A stretch of 42,109 nt of DNA from assembly GCA_000992305.1 (NCBI GenBank), contig LBTY01000011.1:1-42109 (forward strand), in the 5' to 3' direction. The notes beneath the pieces are model-generated. The model did no database searches. It was not told the DNA's origin and saw only the letters and a list, made by a program, of their open reading frames with translations. Source of the stretch: a candidate division TM6 bacterium GW2011_GWF2_38_10 (GTDB lineage: Bacteria; Babelota; Babeliae; Babelales; RVW-14). Positions 18,414 through 27,710 of this stretch are shown here, piece by piece. The translations under genes and the position numbers were made by a program. The stretch's first letter is position 1. The number at the start of each line of letters is the position of its first letter.

Positions 18414-20342
18414 ATGTTGAGCCAAAGCGTGTTATATGATTTAAGAAAAGCAGCATTAAATTTGCGTATTGATGTTATTCGTGCTACAACCGCAAGTAAA
18501 TCAGGACATCCGACATCCTGTTTTTCTGCTGTTGAAATTATGACCGTATTATTTCGTTATTATCTTTCGTTTGCGGTTGACCGACTTCATTGTTGCGATA
18601 ATGATCGCTTTATTCTCTCAAAAGGGCATGCTGTTCCATTATTGTATGCAGCTTGGAAGATGCGTGGGGTGGTGACCGATGAACAATTAATGAGTTTGCG
18701 TAAGGTAGATTCAGTTTTTGAAGGACATCCTACACCGCGGTTTCCTTATAATGAGGCCGCAACAGGGTCTCTCGGTCAGGGGCTTGCTATTGGTTTGGGT
18801 ATGTCTTTAGCTTCGCGCATTGACAGTGATAGATTTATTACCTACGTTTTGCTTGGGGATGGTGAGTTGGCGGAGGGTTCGGTCTGGGAGGCGGCTGCTT
18901 TGGCAGCATATCATCAAGCTCCTCGATTGGTTGCTATTGTTGACGTCAATCGTTTGGGACAATCTGGAGCGACGATGTATGAGCATGATGTTGAACAGTA
19001 TGAAAAAAAATTCAGCGCATTTGGGTGGGAGACTTTTGTTATTGATGGTCATTCATTTGAAGAAATCGTAGATGTTTTTGAAATAATCAAAGACCGACAG
19101 TATGATAAACCGAATTTTCGGATTGCTATTATTGCTAAAACGATCAAAGGGTATGGGCTGAGAGAATTTGCTGATAATCCTAAATGGCATGGAAAACCAT
19201 TTACTGAGGAAGAGGCGGCAGTTGTAATTAAAAAGCTTGAAGATGATAATCGCGCCGTGGCACCCCAATTTTTTGGTCCTGAAACACAATGCTTGCAAGA
19301 TCGTATGAAAAGCCTCAATAGAAAAGGCATAGATCATTATGATCCGGTTATTCCATTTACGGGCGTTGATTTACAAAAAGATGAAAATCAAGCATTATTT
19401 GAACGTGGAAAAAAAATGTCAACGCGTAAAGCATTTGGTTATGCATTGGTAGCACTAGGTAAGACTAATGAAAAAATAGTTGTGTTGGATGCGGATGTGC
19501 AAAATTCAACATTTACGGAATTTTTTGCCCAAAAATATCCTACGCGTTTTGTTCAATGTTTTATTGCTGAACAATCAATGATTGGTATAGCAACGGGGAT
19601 AGAACATCGTGGCCTTATACCTGTTGCAGCTACATTTGGAGCCTTCTTTGCTCGTGCTTATGATCAGATTCGTATGGCTGGTATTGGGCGTAATGCGCTA
19701 CGTTTGTGTGGTTCTCACTGTGGTGTTTCAATAGGACAAGACGGTCCGTCGCAAATGGCATTAGAAGACATTGCTTTAATGGCGGCTATTCCTCAGTCAA
19801 TTATACTGTATCCAAGTGATGCCGTTTCTGCGTATTATTTAACGCAGCTTTCTGGAAGTTATTTTGGTGGTATTTCGTATCTACGTACAACGCGTGCCGA
19901 TACTCCTATTTTATATGATCAAAATCAAACATTTACGGTGGGTGGAAGTCATATTTTACGACAAAGTAATCACGATGTTGCTTGCGTGGTAGCAGCTGGG
20001 ATAACAGTACATGAGGCACTTAAGGCATATGAGCTTTTAAAGCAAGAAGGGATATCTATTGCCGTTATTGATGCGTATTCGATTAAACCTCTTGACACAA
20101 AGACAATTATGGATGTGGGGCAGCTTTGTGGTGGAAATATTGTGACTATTGAAGATCATTATGAATATGGTGGGCTTGGGAGTATGGTTGCCATGACAGC
20201 AACACAGCATGCATGTCGTGTTACGATGTTGTGTGTTAAAGAGCTTTCTCGCTCAGGATCACCTGAAGCACTAATGAAGTTGGCTGGTATAGATGCTGAT
20301 ACACTTGTACAAACTATTAAAAAATTGCATAAAATGTCATAA
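18414..20342 (+). CDS. tkt: Transketolase (single chain)
   Basis: TASKSGHPTSCFSAVEIMTVLF, LSKGHAVPLLYAAW, GSLGQGLAIGLGMSLASRI, LGDGELAEGSVWEAA, C-terminal pyrimidine-binding domain; ATG at 18414. Confidence 0.94.
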   Translation: MLSQSVLYDLRKAALNLRIDVIRATTASKSGHPTSCFSAVEIMTVLFRYYLSFAVDRLHCCDNDRFILSKGHAVPLLYAAWKMRGVVTDEQLMSLRKVDSVFEGHPTPRFPYNEAATGSLGQGLAIGLGMSLASRIDSDRFITYVLLGDGELAEGSVWEAAALAAYHQAPRLVAIVDVNRLGQSGATMYEHDVEQYEKKFSAFGWETFVIDGHSFEEIVDVFEIIKDRQYDKPNFRIAIIAKTIKGYGLREFADNPKWHGKPFTEEEAAVVIKKLEDDNRAVAPQFFGPETQCLQDRMKSLNRKGIDHYDPVIPFTGVDLQKDENQALFERGKKMSTRKAFGYALVALGKTNEKIVVLDADVQNSTFTEFFAQKYPTRFVQCFIAEQSMIGIATGIEHRGLIPVAATFGAFFARAYDQIRMAGIGRNALRLCGSHCGVSIGQDGPSQMALEDIALMAAIPQSIILYPSDAVSAYYLTQLSGSYFGGISYLRTTRADTPILYDQNQTFTVGGSHILRQSNHDVACVVAAGITVHEALKAYELLKQEGISIAVIDAYSIKPLDTKTIMDVGQLCGGNIVTIEDHYEYGGLGSMVAMTATQHACRVTMLCVKELSRSGSPEALMKLAGIDADTLVQTIKKLHKMS

Positions 20343-20418
20343 GGTATGTGGCAGATTATAAAAGTATGGTAGTGTAATGCGTACGGGAAGTTTAATGTTT
20401 TATAGAGAAGGAGTGGTT

Positions 20419-21375
20419 ATGAAAAAATGTATGCATATTGCAGGTTTTTGTATTTTTGGTATTACATTAAGTGCCTTTGGAATGCAGAATGTTGATTCTT
20501 TTTTAAGTAGTTCATCTGAAAGTGAATTACCGGTGAATAGTCCTTCTTTTGATATCAAAAAAGATTCATCAAAAGATTTTGATCCGCTTGTTTTTTTAAG
20601 CCCAGATGTTCACGATGCTCAGGTTAATTTTTTATCCACCACATCTTCAGAAGATGATTTATCAGCACAATTATTTATTACCAATGATGAATTGAAAACT
20701 ATTTATAATTTGCTTGATGGTAAAGATATTGATGAGAGCACATGTAATGATGTTGCGCTTATTTTATCAAAACGAAAACCTAATTTTTATGATAAAGAAA
20801 GCATTGAATTATATAATGCAATAGCCGCAAAGTTTTTTAGTCTCTTAGACGCACAAATAGCCACATTACTTGATTTTTATGAAAAAAATAGTAATACGAT
20901 ATCCTTGCAGGAATGTAATTTTGATTTTCAAGAATCATTATGTAGATTAAAGGAATTACACGAAAAATTGAGTGTTTTTGTTTCAAATGAAAAAGAAGAT
21001 AATGTTAAAAAGTTAACGGTATCAACACAAATTATTGGAACGCTTATTCATCAAAGTATTCCTGTGATTATGTTTTTGCAAAAGCAATTTTCAACAAGTT
21101 TAGAAGTATTAGGTGTTGCGGCTGCCGCTCAGATTTGTGTTGCGCCACAAGCTTCGTTGGCGAAAAAACTTGTAATAACAACAATGATTACCGGAACTAT
21201 CGCTATTACGCTTACCTATGTTGGTAATTATTTGGGATGGTGGGTTTTGCCTGCGCCACAAGTAACAGTAACTGATTTTATGGGAAATGCATCATTGTTG
21301 TTACATCATTATGGTCAAAATATAAAAGAAGGTGCACAAGAAATTATTAAAAGATTACCTTTTTTTAAAAAATAA
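20419..21375 (+). CDS. Secreted/membrane hypothetical protein
   Basis: SD GAAGGAG; signal peptide MKKCMHIAGFCIFGITLSAFG; Ser/Asp-rich region; C-terminal hydrophobic segment VITTMITGTIAITLTYVGNYLGWWVLP. Confidence 0.65.
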   Translation: MKKCMHIAGFCIFGITLSAFGMQNVDSFLSSSSESELPVNSPSFDIKKDSSKDFDPLVFLSPDVHDAQVNFLSTTSSEDDLSAQLFITNDELKTIYNLLDGKDIDESTCNDVALILSKRKPNFYDKESIELYNAIAAKFFSLLDAQIATLLDFYEKNSNTISLQECNFDFQESLCRLKELHEKLSVFVSNEKEDNVKKLTVSTQIIGTLIHQSIPVIMFLQKQFSTSLEVLGVAAAAQICVAPQASLAKKLVITTMITGTIAITLTYVGNYLGWWVLPAPQVTVTDFMGNASLLLHHYGQNIKEGAQEIIKRLPFFKK

Positions 21376-21443
21376 AGAATTTTAAACTTCTAAAACCTTT
21401 TGTAAAGTATATCAAGGTTTACTTGGTTTAGAGCAAAAATAAA

Positions 21444-21485
21444 CATCACCCCAACAAAAATATTGCTATTTTTGTTGGGGTGATG
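21444..21485 (+). terminator. Long perfect hairpin between the secreted hypothetical and the second C11 gene
   Basis: CATCACCCCAACAAAAAT (21444-21461) / ATTTTTGTTGGGGTGATG (21468-21485), 18 bp perfect, 6-nt loop. Confidence 0.7.
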
Positions 21486-21539
21486 CTACTTTAATGCGTT
21501 GTTGGGTAATTTTTTGTTATTACGCATGAGGAGGAAGGT

Positions 21540-22985
21540 ATGAAATTGGTATGGAGACGAATGAGTGCATACACACTTTTTTTGATTTCATTTTTTTTCT
21601 TAAAAGCGGGAGCGCTAGACTTAGAGGTGCTTGATAAAACATCATTAGCTACTCTTGTAGAACAAGCTGATGGAGTTACCATTGAGTCGTCGGTTGCACG
21701 TGCTAATCAGGCTCGTAAGGATTGGAATTTTTTAGTTTATTTTGCTGCTAATAATAATTTGTATCGTTTTGCCATTGAAAATATTAAACAAATGGCCAAG
21801 ATTGGGTCAACAAGTAATGTTAACGTTATTATTCAACTTGATGAACTTGGCGCGAAAAATATGACACGTTATTACGTTCAAAAAAATGCTTTAACCAATA
21901 TTCATAAAGAGAGTAATACTGCGGCTAGCATTAGTGGGACACGAGAAAGTCTTTATGAGTTTTTAACATGGACAATTGCTCACTACCCAGCCAATCATCA
22001 TTGTTTAGTTCTTTGGAACCATGGTTCAGGCATTAAAGATCCGAGTATGTGGGGTAAGTTTTTTCTCACTCACCGTGATGAATTGTTCTCATTAAATGAG
22101 GATACGGGTCTCTATGAACTTAATAGAAAATTATCGCGACAATATGCGGCGGCCCAGGATGCAAAGTCATTGGTATTAGAGTATGATAGGGGTATTTCCT
22201 TTAATGATACCTTTGAAACATATTTAACAAATCAGGATTTACAAATAGTATTAGATCAAGTATGCCGAGAATCATTGCATGGTAAAAAAATAGATATTAT
22301 TTGTATGGATGCATGTTTGATGGCTATGGCTGAGGTGGCTGCTCAGGTTGAGGGTGCGAGCGACTATTTAGTGGCGTCACAAGAAGTTGAACCAGGTTCT
22401 GGATATGATTATTCTATAGTATTGGCACCTTTTGCTAATACAACACTTACGCCAGAGGCTTTTTCTAAATTTATTGTTCAGGCTTATGGGTTACAATATT
22501 ATTCAAAATGTGCTGATTATACGCAGTCAGCAATATCTATAGCTTATATGTCTGAGCTTGAAAAGAACTTTGCAACAGTAGTTGCGTATCTCACTAAGGC
22601 TATGAATTCTTCTCAAAAAGATCTTTGTATAAAGTTACTAAAAAATATTCGATTAAATAGTAAAAAAACACTTGAATTTGATGATCCTGATTATATCGAT
22701 ATGGGTATTTTTTATGCATCGTTATATGAGTTAATTGCTCAGGATAAGTTATTTGCAAAATTTGGTAATTCTCCTGTTGCTTTTAAAGATACCGTAAAGG
22801 CTGGCCTAGGTATTATAGCTGCGATGGTTTGTGCAAATGTTGCTGGTAGTAATGTGAATAGGGCTACTGGCGTATCCTTTTTCTTCCCTACGAGGGCGAT
22901 TCATGCTTCGTATAAAAAAACGATTTTTGACCAAAAAACAAAATGGTCAACATTATTGGCTTTGTTTTTAAAAAACGTAAAATAG
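21540..22985 (+). CDS. Secreted C11 (clostripain-like) cysteine peptidase, second copy
   Basis: Signal peptide MKLVWRRMSAYTLFLISFFFLKAGA; CLVLWNHGSGIKD and IDIICMDACLMAMAEVAAQV motifs. Confidence 0.88.
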   Translation: MKLVWRRMSAYTLFLISFFFLKAGALDLEVLDKTSLATLVEQADGVTIESSVARANQARKDWNFLVYFAANNNLYRFAIENIKQMAKIGSTSNVNVIIQLDELGAKNMTRYYVQKNALTNIHKESNTAASISGTRESLYEFLTWTIAHYPANHHCLVLWNHGSGIKDPSMWGKFFLTHRDELFSLNEDTGLYELNRKLSRQYAAAQDAKSLVLEYDRGISFNDTFETYLTNQDLQIVLDQVCRESLHGKKIDIICMDACLMAMAEVAAQVEGASDYLVASQEVEPGSGYDYSIVLAPFANTTLTPEAFSKFIVQAYGLQYYSKCADYTQSAISIAYMSELEKNFATVVAYLTKAMNSSQKDLCIKLLKNIRLNSKKTLEFDDPDYIDMGIFYASLYELIAQDKLFAKFGNSPVAFKDTVKAGLGIIAAMVCANVAGSNVNRATGVSFFFPTRAIHASYKKTIFDQKTKWSTLLALFLKNVK

Positions 22986-22987
22986 TA

Positions 22988-23029
22988 AAAAAAGGCGGCG
23001 TAATGAGTCATTGTTACGTCGCCTTTTTT
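22988..23029. terminator. Bidirectional intrinsic terminator
   Basis: AAAAAAGGCGGCGTAA / TTACGTCGCCTTTTTT stem (one G-T wobble) with T-run on either strand. Confidence 0.88.
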
Positions 23030-23183
23030 AAGCTTCTAATGCTTCTTCGGCCTCTTCTTCTTCATCTATAAAAATAAACCCAAAGTCATATGCAGCATCG
23101 TAAATTGGGCTATAGCTTGTTTGGTATGATGCATAAAGCATAGGTTTATGAGTTTGGGTGATGGCTAAGTTTGTATTTTCCAT
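23028..23183 (-). CDS. Small acidic protein (51 aa), unannotated in the ORF track
   Basis: MENTNLAITQTHKPMLYASYQTSYSPIYDAAYDFGFIFIDEEEEAEEALEA*; AAGGAA upstream of the ATG; stop abuts the shared terminator. Confidence 0.5.
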   Translation of the reverse strand: MENTNLAITQTHKPMLYASYQTSYSPIYDAAYDFGFIFIDEEEEAEEALEA

Positions 23184-23286
23184 AACATTCCTTAATGGTT
23201 AATCGTATGTTCAAGATAGAAATATACTACGCATATTAGATTTAGCAATCACTTAATAAAAAAAATACAAAATTGAATAACTGAAA

Positions 23287-23931
23287 TTATAAAAATGATT
23301 GAATTCTTGATAAAAATAATTTTAATCTGCGATAGTCATTACCGGTAAGAAGTGAAAATGTTTGGCAGAGATTGCGTATTGTTTCGGGTGATATTAGCTT
23401 CTTTTCAAGAAGCTGATAATTAAGTGCAAGCAGTAATTCATCAATATTGTAAAGATTAGTTGCGTGGGCAAATAAAACATGAAGGTAGTCTGGTTTTTGG
23501 AAAAAAAGGTGTACAAGGTGTGGTGGTGTATATTCCACAAAAGTGTGGATTTTTGCTGGCTGCAGGGGAGTCATATAAAGAATGTTATGATTATTTGGCG
23601 TTTGATGTATTTGTCCTAGCATTTGAATGGTAAATGTTGTTTTTAAAAACTCAAAAATTTGCGGTTGTTCTTGTCGTAGTTCAGCTTCAGTTTTTTTGTA
23701 GGGATAGGGATATCTCATTGGATCCATAGATCCGGTTGTTACATGAGTTACACATCCTAATGTGACTATGTCAGGACTTGAGGAAAAACTTATAACTGAT
23801 CCAAATAATGGAAGATTATCCCATTCCCAGCATTGCGCTGTACTTTTGTCTAATGAGCTTTCTATGATTTCTGCAAAAGCCTTAGAGTTTGTATTAGAGG
23901 TTGAAGATGGATGTTTGTTGGTCATGTTCAC
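23287..23931 (-). CDS. Conserved-looking hypothetical protein, possibly HAS-barrel-like N-terminus
   Basis: Overlaps the 3' end of rnhB; GSVISFSSSPDIVTLGCVTHVTTGSMDPMRYPYPY resembles a HAS-barrel pattern (weak). Confidence 0.5.
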   Translation of the reverse strand: MNMTNKHPSSTSNTNSKAFAEIIESSLDKSTAQCWEWDNLPLFGSVISFSSSPDIVTLGCVTHVTTGSMDPMRYPYPYKKTEAELRQEQPQIFEFLKTTFTIQMLGQIHQTPNNHNILYMTPLQPAKIHTFVEYTPPHLVHLFFQKPDYLHVLFAHATNLYNIDELLLALNYQLLEKKLISPETIRNLCQTFSLLTGNDYRRLKLFLSRIQSFL

Positions 23932-24586
23932 CTTTATCTAGAATTGATTTTATAAATGTTTGGCGATGAATGGTACTTGGTCCGTGAGTAAGGAGTTCGT
24001 CTAGGTGATTCGCGGTGCCATAGCCTTTATGTTTGCCAAAGGTAAAGTGTGGAAATAGGTGTTCCATGGTGTTCATGTATTCATCTCGAACTACTTTTGC
24101 AACGATTGATGCGGCGGCAATGGTGGTTGAAATACTTTCACCAAAGGGAAAATGATGTAATTCATATTGGTTAGGGATGTTATTTTGTCCAAGTGATAAT
24201 GGGAGAGCGTCAGTAATAAGAGCGTTTAGGTGGAAGGGGGTAATTGTATGATATAACTGGTTAATTAATCGTAGAGAAGCATTTTTAGCGGCATGGCGTG
24301 TTGCTTGATATACATTAATGTGATCAACGAGATTATGGTCTGCAAATGCGACTGCATAAAAAGCATGTTGTGTTATCCATTCAAATGCTTCGATTCGTTG
24401 TTTAAGTGTTGTTTTTTTTGAGTCAGGAAATTGATAGGGTGTATTTGGTGGTAATACAACGGCGGCAACAACAACGGGTCCTGCAAGACATCCTCTTCCA
24501 GCTTCATCAACCCCGCATACATAATGGTTTTTTATCCATGCTTTTTTTTCAAAAAAATTGTAAGGGATTTTTATTTGTTTTTTCAT
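23894..24586 (-). CDS. rnhB: Ribonuclease HII
   Basis: YVCGVDEAGRGCLAGPVVVAAVVL, DSKK, AAASIVAKVVRDEYM, GKHKGYGTANH. Confidence 0.93.
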   Translation of the reverse strand: MKKQIKIPYNFFEKKAWIKNHYVCGVDEAGRGCLAGPVVVAAVVLPPNTPYQFPDSKKTTLKQRIEAFEWITQHAFYAVAFADHNLVDHINVYQATRHAAKNASLRLINQLYHTITPFHLNALITDALPLSLGQNNIPNQYELHHFPFGESISTTIAAASIVAKVVRDEYMNTMEHLFPHFTFGKHKGYGTANHLDELLTHGPSTIHRQTFIKSILDKGEHDQQTSIFNL

Positions 24587-24821
24587 AAAAATTATCCTAT
24601 CACGTCTTTTATAAAAAGAAAACGAATTGTTGGGAGGATTTTTTTGTTGTTGTATGCATTAAAATTATTGATTTTAGTGTGTATGACATGTGAGCTATTA
24701 TTTTTTTCTTGATTCATTTTGAAATTTTAGTAGCCTTTCATTTTGACATTGATTATATTAATTGAATGAAAAAAAACAAGAGGGTGGTCGTGTTAACGAC
24801 AAACAAGTGAAAGGTTACACT

Positions 24822-25493
24822 ATGTCTTCCACAGAATTACGCGTTAAAGAGCTCTTGCGGGAGCGAGGATGGACAACGAAAGTTTTGGCAGAAAAAACTG
24901 GCATGTCTGAGAGTTATTTAACTCATATTAAAAATGGAACTCGTCGGTGGAACGAGGATGCTTTAAAAAAACTTGCTTTGGCATTTGGCACGCATCCTGT
25001 TGATTTGTTTGCTCAACGTAAAAGCAGAACTGATAATGTTGAAAAAGCAGTAACAATGCCCGAAGAAACAACGGTTGATTTGCAATTAAAGATTGTTCCT
25101 GTTATGGGTGATATCCCTTCTAATCCATCACCTTATAATAATCAGTTAATGCAGGTGACCACAGGATATAAAGATGTTTTTGTTCCTGTTTTTAATAGTT
25201 CTGATGAAGGCATTTTTTGTTTGTGTGTTGAAAATAATTCTATGGCACCTAATTTTGTTAAAGGTGACTATTTAATTGTATATCCTGAAGCATGGACACG
25301 ATCAGGGGATATTGCCGCTGTTGAGTATGGCAACGAAAATCCAACAAAAGCGATTATGCAAGTAACCTATATGGAAGATTTTATTGTATTGGAATCAGTA
25401 AATCATAAATCGCCGCCGGTTGCTTTGATTCGTGGTAAAGATAACTTTAGAGTCATTGGTAAAGTAGCATATCGTTATCAACGCCTTGGCTAG
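24822..25493 (+). CDS. XRE-family HTH regulator with S24 (LexA/CI-like) C-terminal domain
   Basis: HTH VLAEKTGMSESYLTHIKNGTRRWNEDALKKLALAFG; S24 motif VENNSMAPNFVKGDYLIVYPEAWTRSGDIAAV; in-frame alternative ATG at 24762. Confidence 0.85.
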   Translation: MSSTELRVKELLRERGWTTKVLAEKTGMSESYLTHIKNGTRRWNEDALKKLALAFGTHPVDLFAQRKSRTDNVEKAVTMPEETTVDLQLKIVPVMGDIPSNPSPYNNQLMQVTTGYKDVFVPVFNSSDEGIFCLCVENNSMAPNFVKGDYLIVYPEAWTRSGDIAAVEYGNENPTKAIMQVTYMEDFIVLESVNHKSPPVALIRGKDNFRVIGKVAYRYQRLG

Positions 25494-25508
25494 ATGTTAT
25501 ATTTTTTT

Positions 25509-25551
25509 AAAAAAAAGCCCTTACGATTATCATAATTGTAAGGGCTTTTTT
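25509..25551. terminator. Bidirectional intrinsic terminator between the S24 regulator and kdsA
   Basis: AAAAAAGCCCTTACGATTAT / ATAATTGTAAGGGCTTTTTT near-perfect stem with flanking A/T runs. Confidence 0.85.
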
Positions 25552-25557
25552 AATGTA

Positions 25558-26397
25558 TTAATAAATTGTTGGGAGGGATTTTTCTTTAGTCCATGTATCA
25601 AGATCTTTAAGATAAAGAACAAGATCTTCAAGTTGCGATAGGCGAATGGAGTTTGGACCATCGCATAATGCCTTTTCAGGTTCTTGGTGAACCTCCATAA
25701 AAATGCCCGCTATGCCTTGAACAACTGCCGCGGCGGCTAATGGTCTAACAAAGGTTCGATCGCCGCCTGAAGAGCATCCTTGCGCGCTTGGTTTTTGCAC
25801 CGAGTGTGTTGCGTCAAAGACAAGTGGATAGCCAAATTCTTTCATAATGGGAAAATTTCTATAGTCGACCACGAGATTGCCGTATCCCATAACATAACCA
25901 CGCTCGCAGCCCCAAATATTTTTGTTACCTGTAGTCGCTATTTTTTGGTATACCGATTCCATAATTTCAGGTGCTAAAAATTGACCTTTTTTTACATGAA
26001 TCACTTTTTGTGTTAAGCCTGCAGCAACCAGAAGATCAGTTTGTCGGCACAAAAATGCTGGTATTTGTAAAATATCAACGACGTTTGCTATCTCGTCAAT
26101 ATGACCTGTTTCGTGAATGTCAGTAATGATAGGGAGATCAAATGAGGCGCGAACTTTTGCAAGAATTTCTAATCCCTGTGCAAGTCCCGCGCCTCGATAA
26201 TTTTGCAAAGACGTTCTATTTGCTTTGTCAAAGGAACTTTTGAAAACAACGTTAAGTGAATGCTGTGTTGCTAGTTGTTTAATATGTTCTGCTGTTTTAA
26301 GTGTTGAATATTCATCTTCAATAACACAGGGTCCCAATATAAAAAAGAGCGGTGTTGTGTTACTGCGTGTTGTAAGCCATTCATATGATGTTTTCAT
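25558..26397 (-). CDS. kdsA: 3-deoxy-8-phosphooctulonate synthase
   Basis: FILGPCVIEDE, VFKSSFDKANRTS, RGAG, LQIPAFLCRQTDLLVAA, VFDATHSVQKP. Confidence 0.95.
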   Translation of the reverse strand: MKTSYEWLTTRSNTTPLFFILGPCVIEDEYSTLKTAEHIKQLATQHSLNVVFKSSFDKANRTSLQNYRGAGLAQGLEILAKVRASFDLPIITDIHETGHIDEIANVVDILQIPAFLCRQTDLLVAAGLTQKVIHVKKGQFLAPEIMESVYQKIATTGNKNIWGCERGYVMGYGNLVVDYRNFPIMKEFGYPLVFDATHSVQKPSAQGCSSGGDRTFVRPLAAAAVVQGIAGIFMEVHQEPEKALCDGPNSIRLSQLEDLVLYLKDLDTWTKEKSLPTIY

Positions 26398-26414
26398 GCA
26401 TTCCTTTATACTAA

Positions 26415-26981
26415 CTAGATAATTTCTTTGTCTTTTGCAATAGTAAGCCCCATAGATTTACAGATCTCGTCAAGAATGCCATTAATAAATTTATAAGCAT
26501 CTTTTTCGGCGAACATTTTTGCTAATTCAACAGCTTCATTAATAACAATTGAAGGTATACTGTCTTTTTGATTGAGTTCCCATAATGCTAATCGTAGAAT
26601 GAGACGTGTGCAACATCCTAAGCGTTCAATTTTCCAGTTTTTAAGGTGAGGTTTTATTTGTTCATCAAGTTGCGTGTAATCATGAACGGCTCCTTTTGCC
26701 AATGAAACGGCAAATGAATCATGGGGGATGTCAATATCAAAACCAAGTTTGAATTGATCTAAAACGTCAGCAACCTCAACATCATAGTCAAATCGGTCTA
26801 CGGCGTAGGTAATAAAAAAAGCAATAACGCGTTCATCTTTTCGTGATGTTACCTTGAGGTTTTTGATAATTTCTTCAATATCAATAACTTCTTCTTGAGA
26901 TAATTCTTCTTCAAGTGTTGCCTGGTCAAGTTCGGCATCAATTGGAGTTGTATTTAATTCGTCGTTGAGCTTATGATTCAT
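26415..26981 (-). CDS. nusB: Transcription antitermination protein NusB
   Basis: C-terminal RLILRLALWELNQKDSIPSIVINEAVELAKMFAEKDAYKFINGILDEI; acidic N-terminal extension. Confidence 0.88.
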   Translation of the reverse strand: MNHKLNDELNTTPIDAELDQATLEEELSQEEVIDIEEIIKNLKVTSRKDERVIAFFITYAVDRFDYDVEVADVLDQFKLGFDIDIPHDSFAVSLAKGAVHDYTQLDEQIKPHLKNWKIERLGCCTRLILRLALWELNQKDSIPSIVINEAVELAKMFAEKDAYKFINGILDEICKSMGLTIAKDKEII

Positions 26982-26989
26982 AGTGGGCC

Positions 26990-27559
26990 TTATTTGCGGT
27001 CTTCTACTCGTTCTATGTATTTGTTATCGCGTGTATCAACTTTGATTTTTTCGCCTTCTGTTACAAAAAGGGGAACTTGGACGACAAGTCCAGTTTCAAG
27101 TGTTGCAGGTTTGCTGCCGCCTTGTGCTGTATCGCCTTTTACACCAGGGATGGTTTCGGTAATGGTAAGAACCATAAACATTGGAGGTTCAACCATAATG
27201 GGTTCACCGCGAAATTTTAAAACGTTATAAACAATACCTTCCTTAAGATATTTTTTTGCAGTTTCTACGTGTTCTTCGTTAAAATCTGCTTGTTCATAAC
27301 TTGCTTGATCCATAAAATGGTAAAGATCGTCAGCATAGAGATATTGCATTTGGCAATATTCAAGATCAGGCTCTTCAAATTTTTCAGCCGAGCGGAAGGT
27401 TTCTTCAAGCATGCGGCCTGTTATCATGTTTTTCATTTTTGTGCGATAATAGGTGCCGCCTTTACCTGGTTTTACCATAAGCCAATCAATAATAATCCAT
27501 GGCTCGTTGTTCCACAAAATTTTTGTTGATCCTTTTCTGAAGTCTGACGTTGAAATCAC
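26990..27559 (-). CDS. efp: Elongation factor P
   Basis: KOW-like domain with KPGKGGTYYRTKMKNMITG and OB domains. Confidence 0.94.
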   Translation of the reverse strand: MISTSDFRKGSTKILWNNEPWIIIDWLMVKPGKGGTYYRTKMKNMITGRMLEETFRSAEKFEEPDLEYCQMQYLYADDLYHFMDQASYEQADFNEEHVETAKKYLKEGIVYNVLKFRGEPIMVEPPMFMVLTITETIPGVKGDTAQGGSKPATLETGLVVQVPLFVTEGEKIKVDTRDNKYIERVEDRK

Positions 27560-27710
27560 GGGGTATCCTTTTTTTAAAAAAATACAACTTACCTTTTACA
27601 TAATGCATATCAAAACAACCGCAATCGGTTGGCTTTTTAAGGTAATACAGAAAACGATCTTTTGCAATAAGATCATTGGTTCGGGCATTAATTTTATGCT
27701 AAATATTTTT

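Noticed and set aside
18807-19337. Several ORFs overlapping transketolase in other frames
   Set aside because: Transketolase motifs run continuously in the main frame; the others are shadow ORFs.
27600-27710. Possible structured RNA between pth and efp
   Set aside because: Only short 5-6 bp stems (AACCG/CGGTT, GATCTT/AAGATC); insufficient for an RNA gene call.
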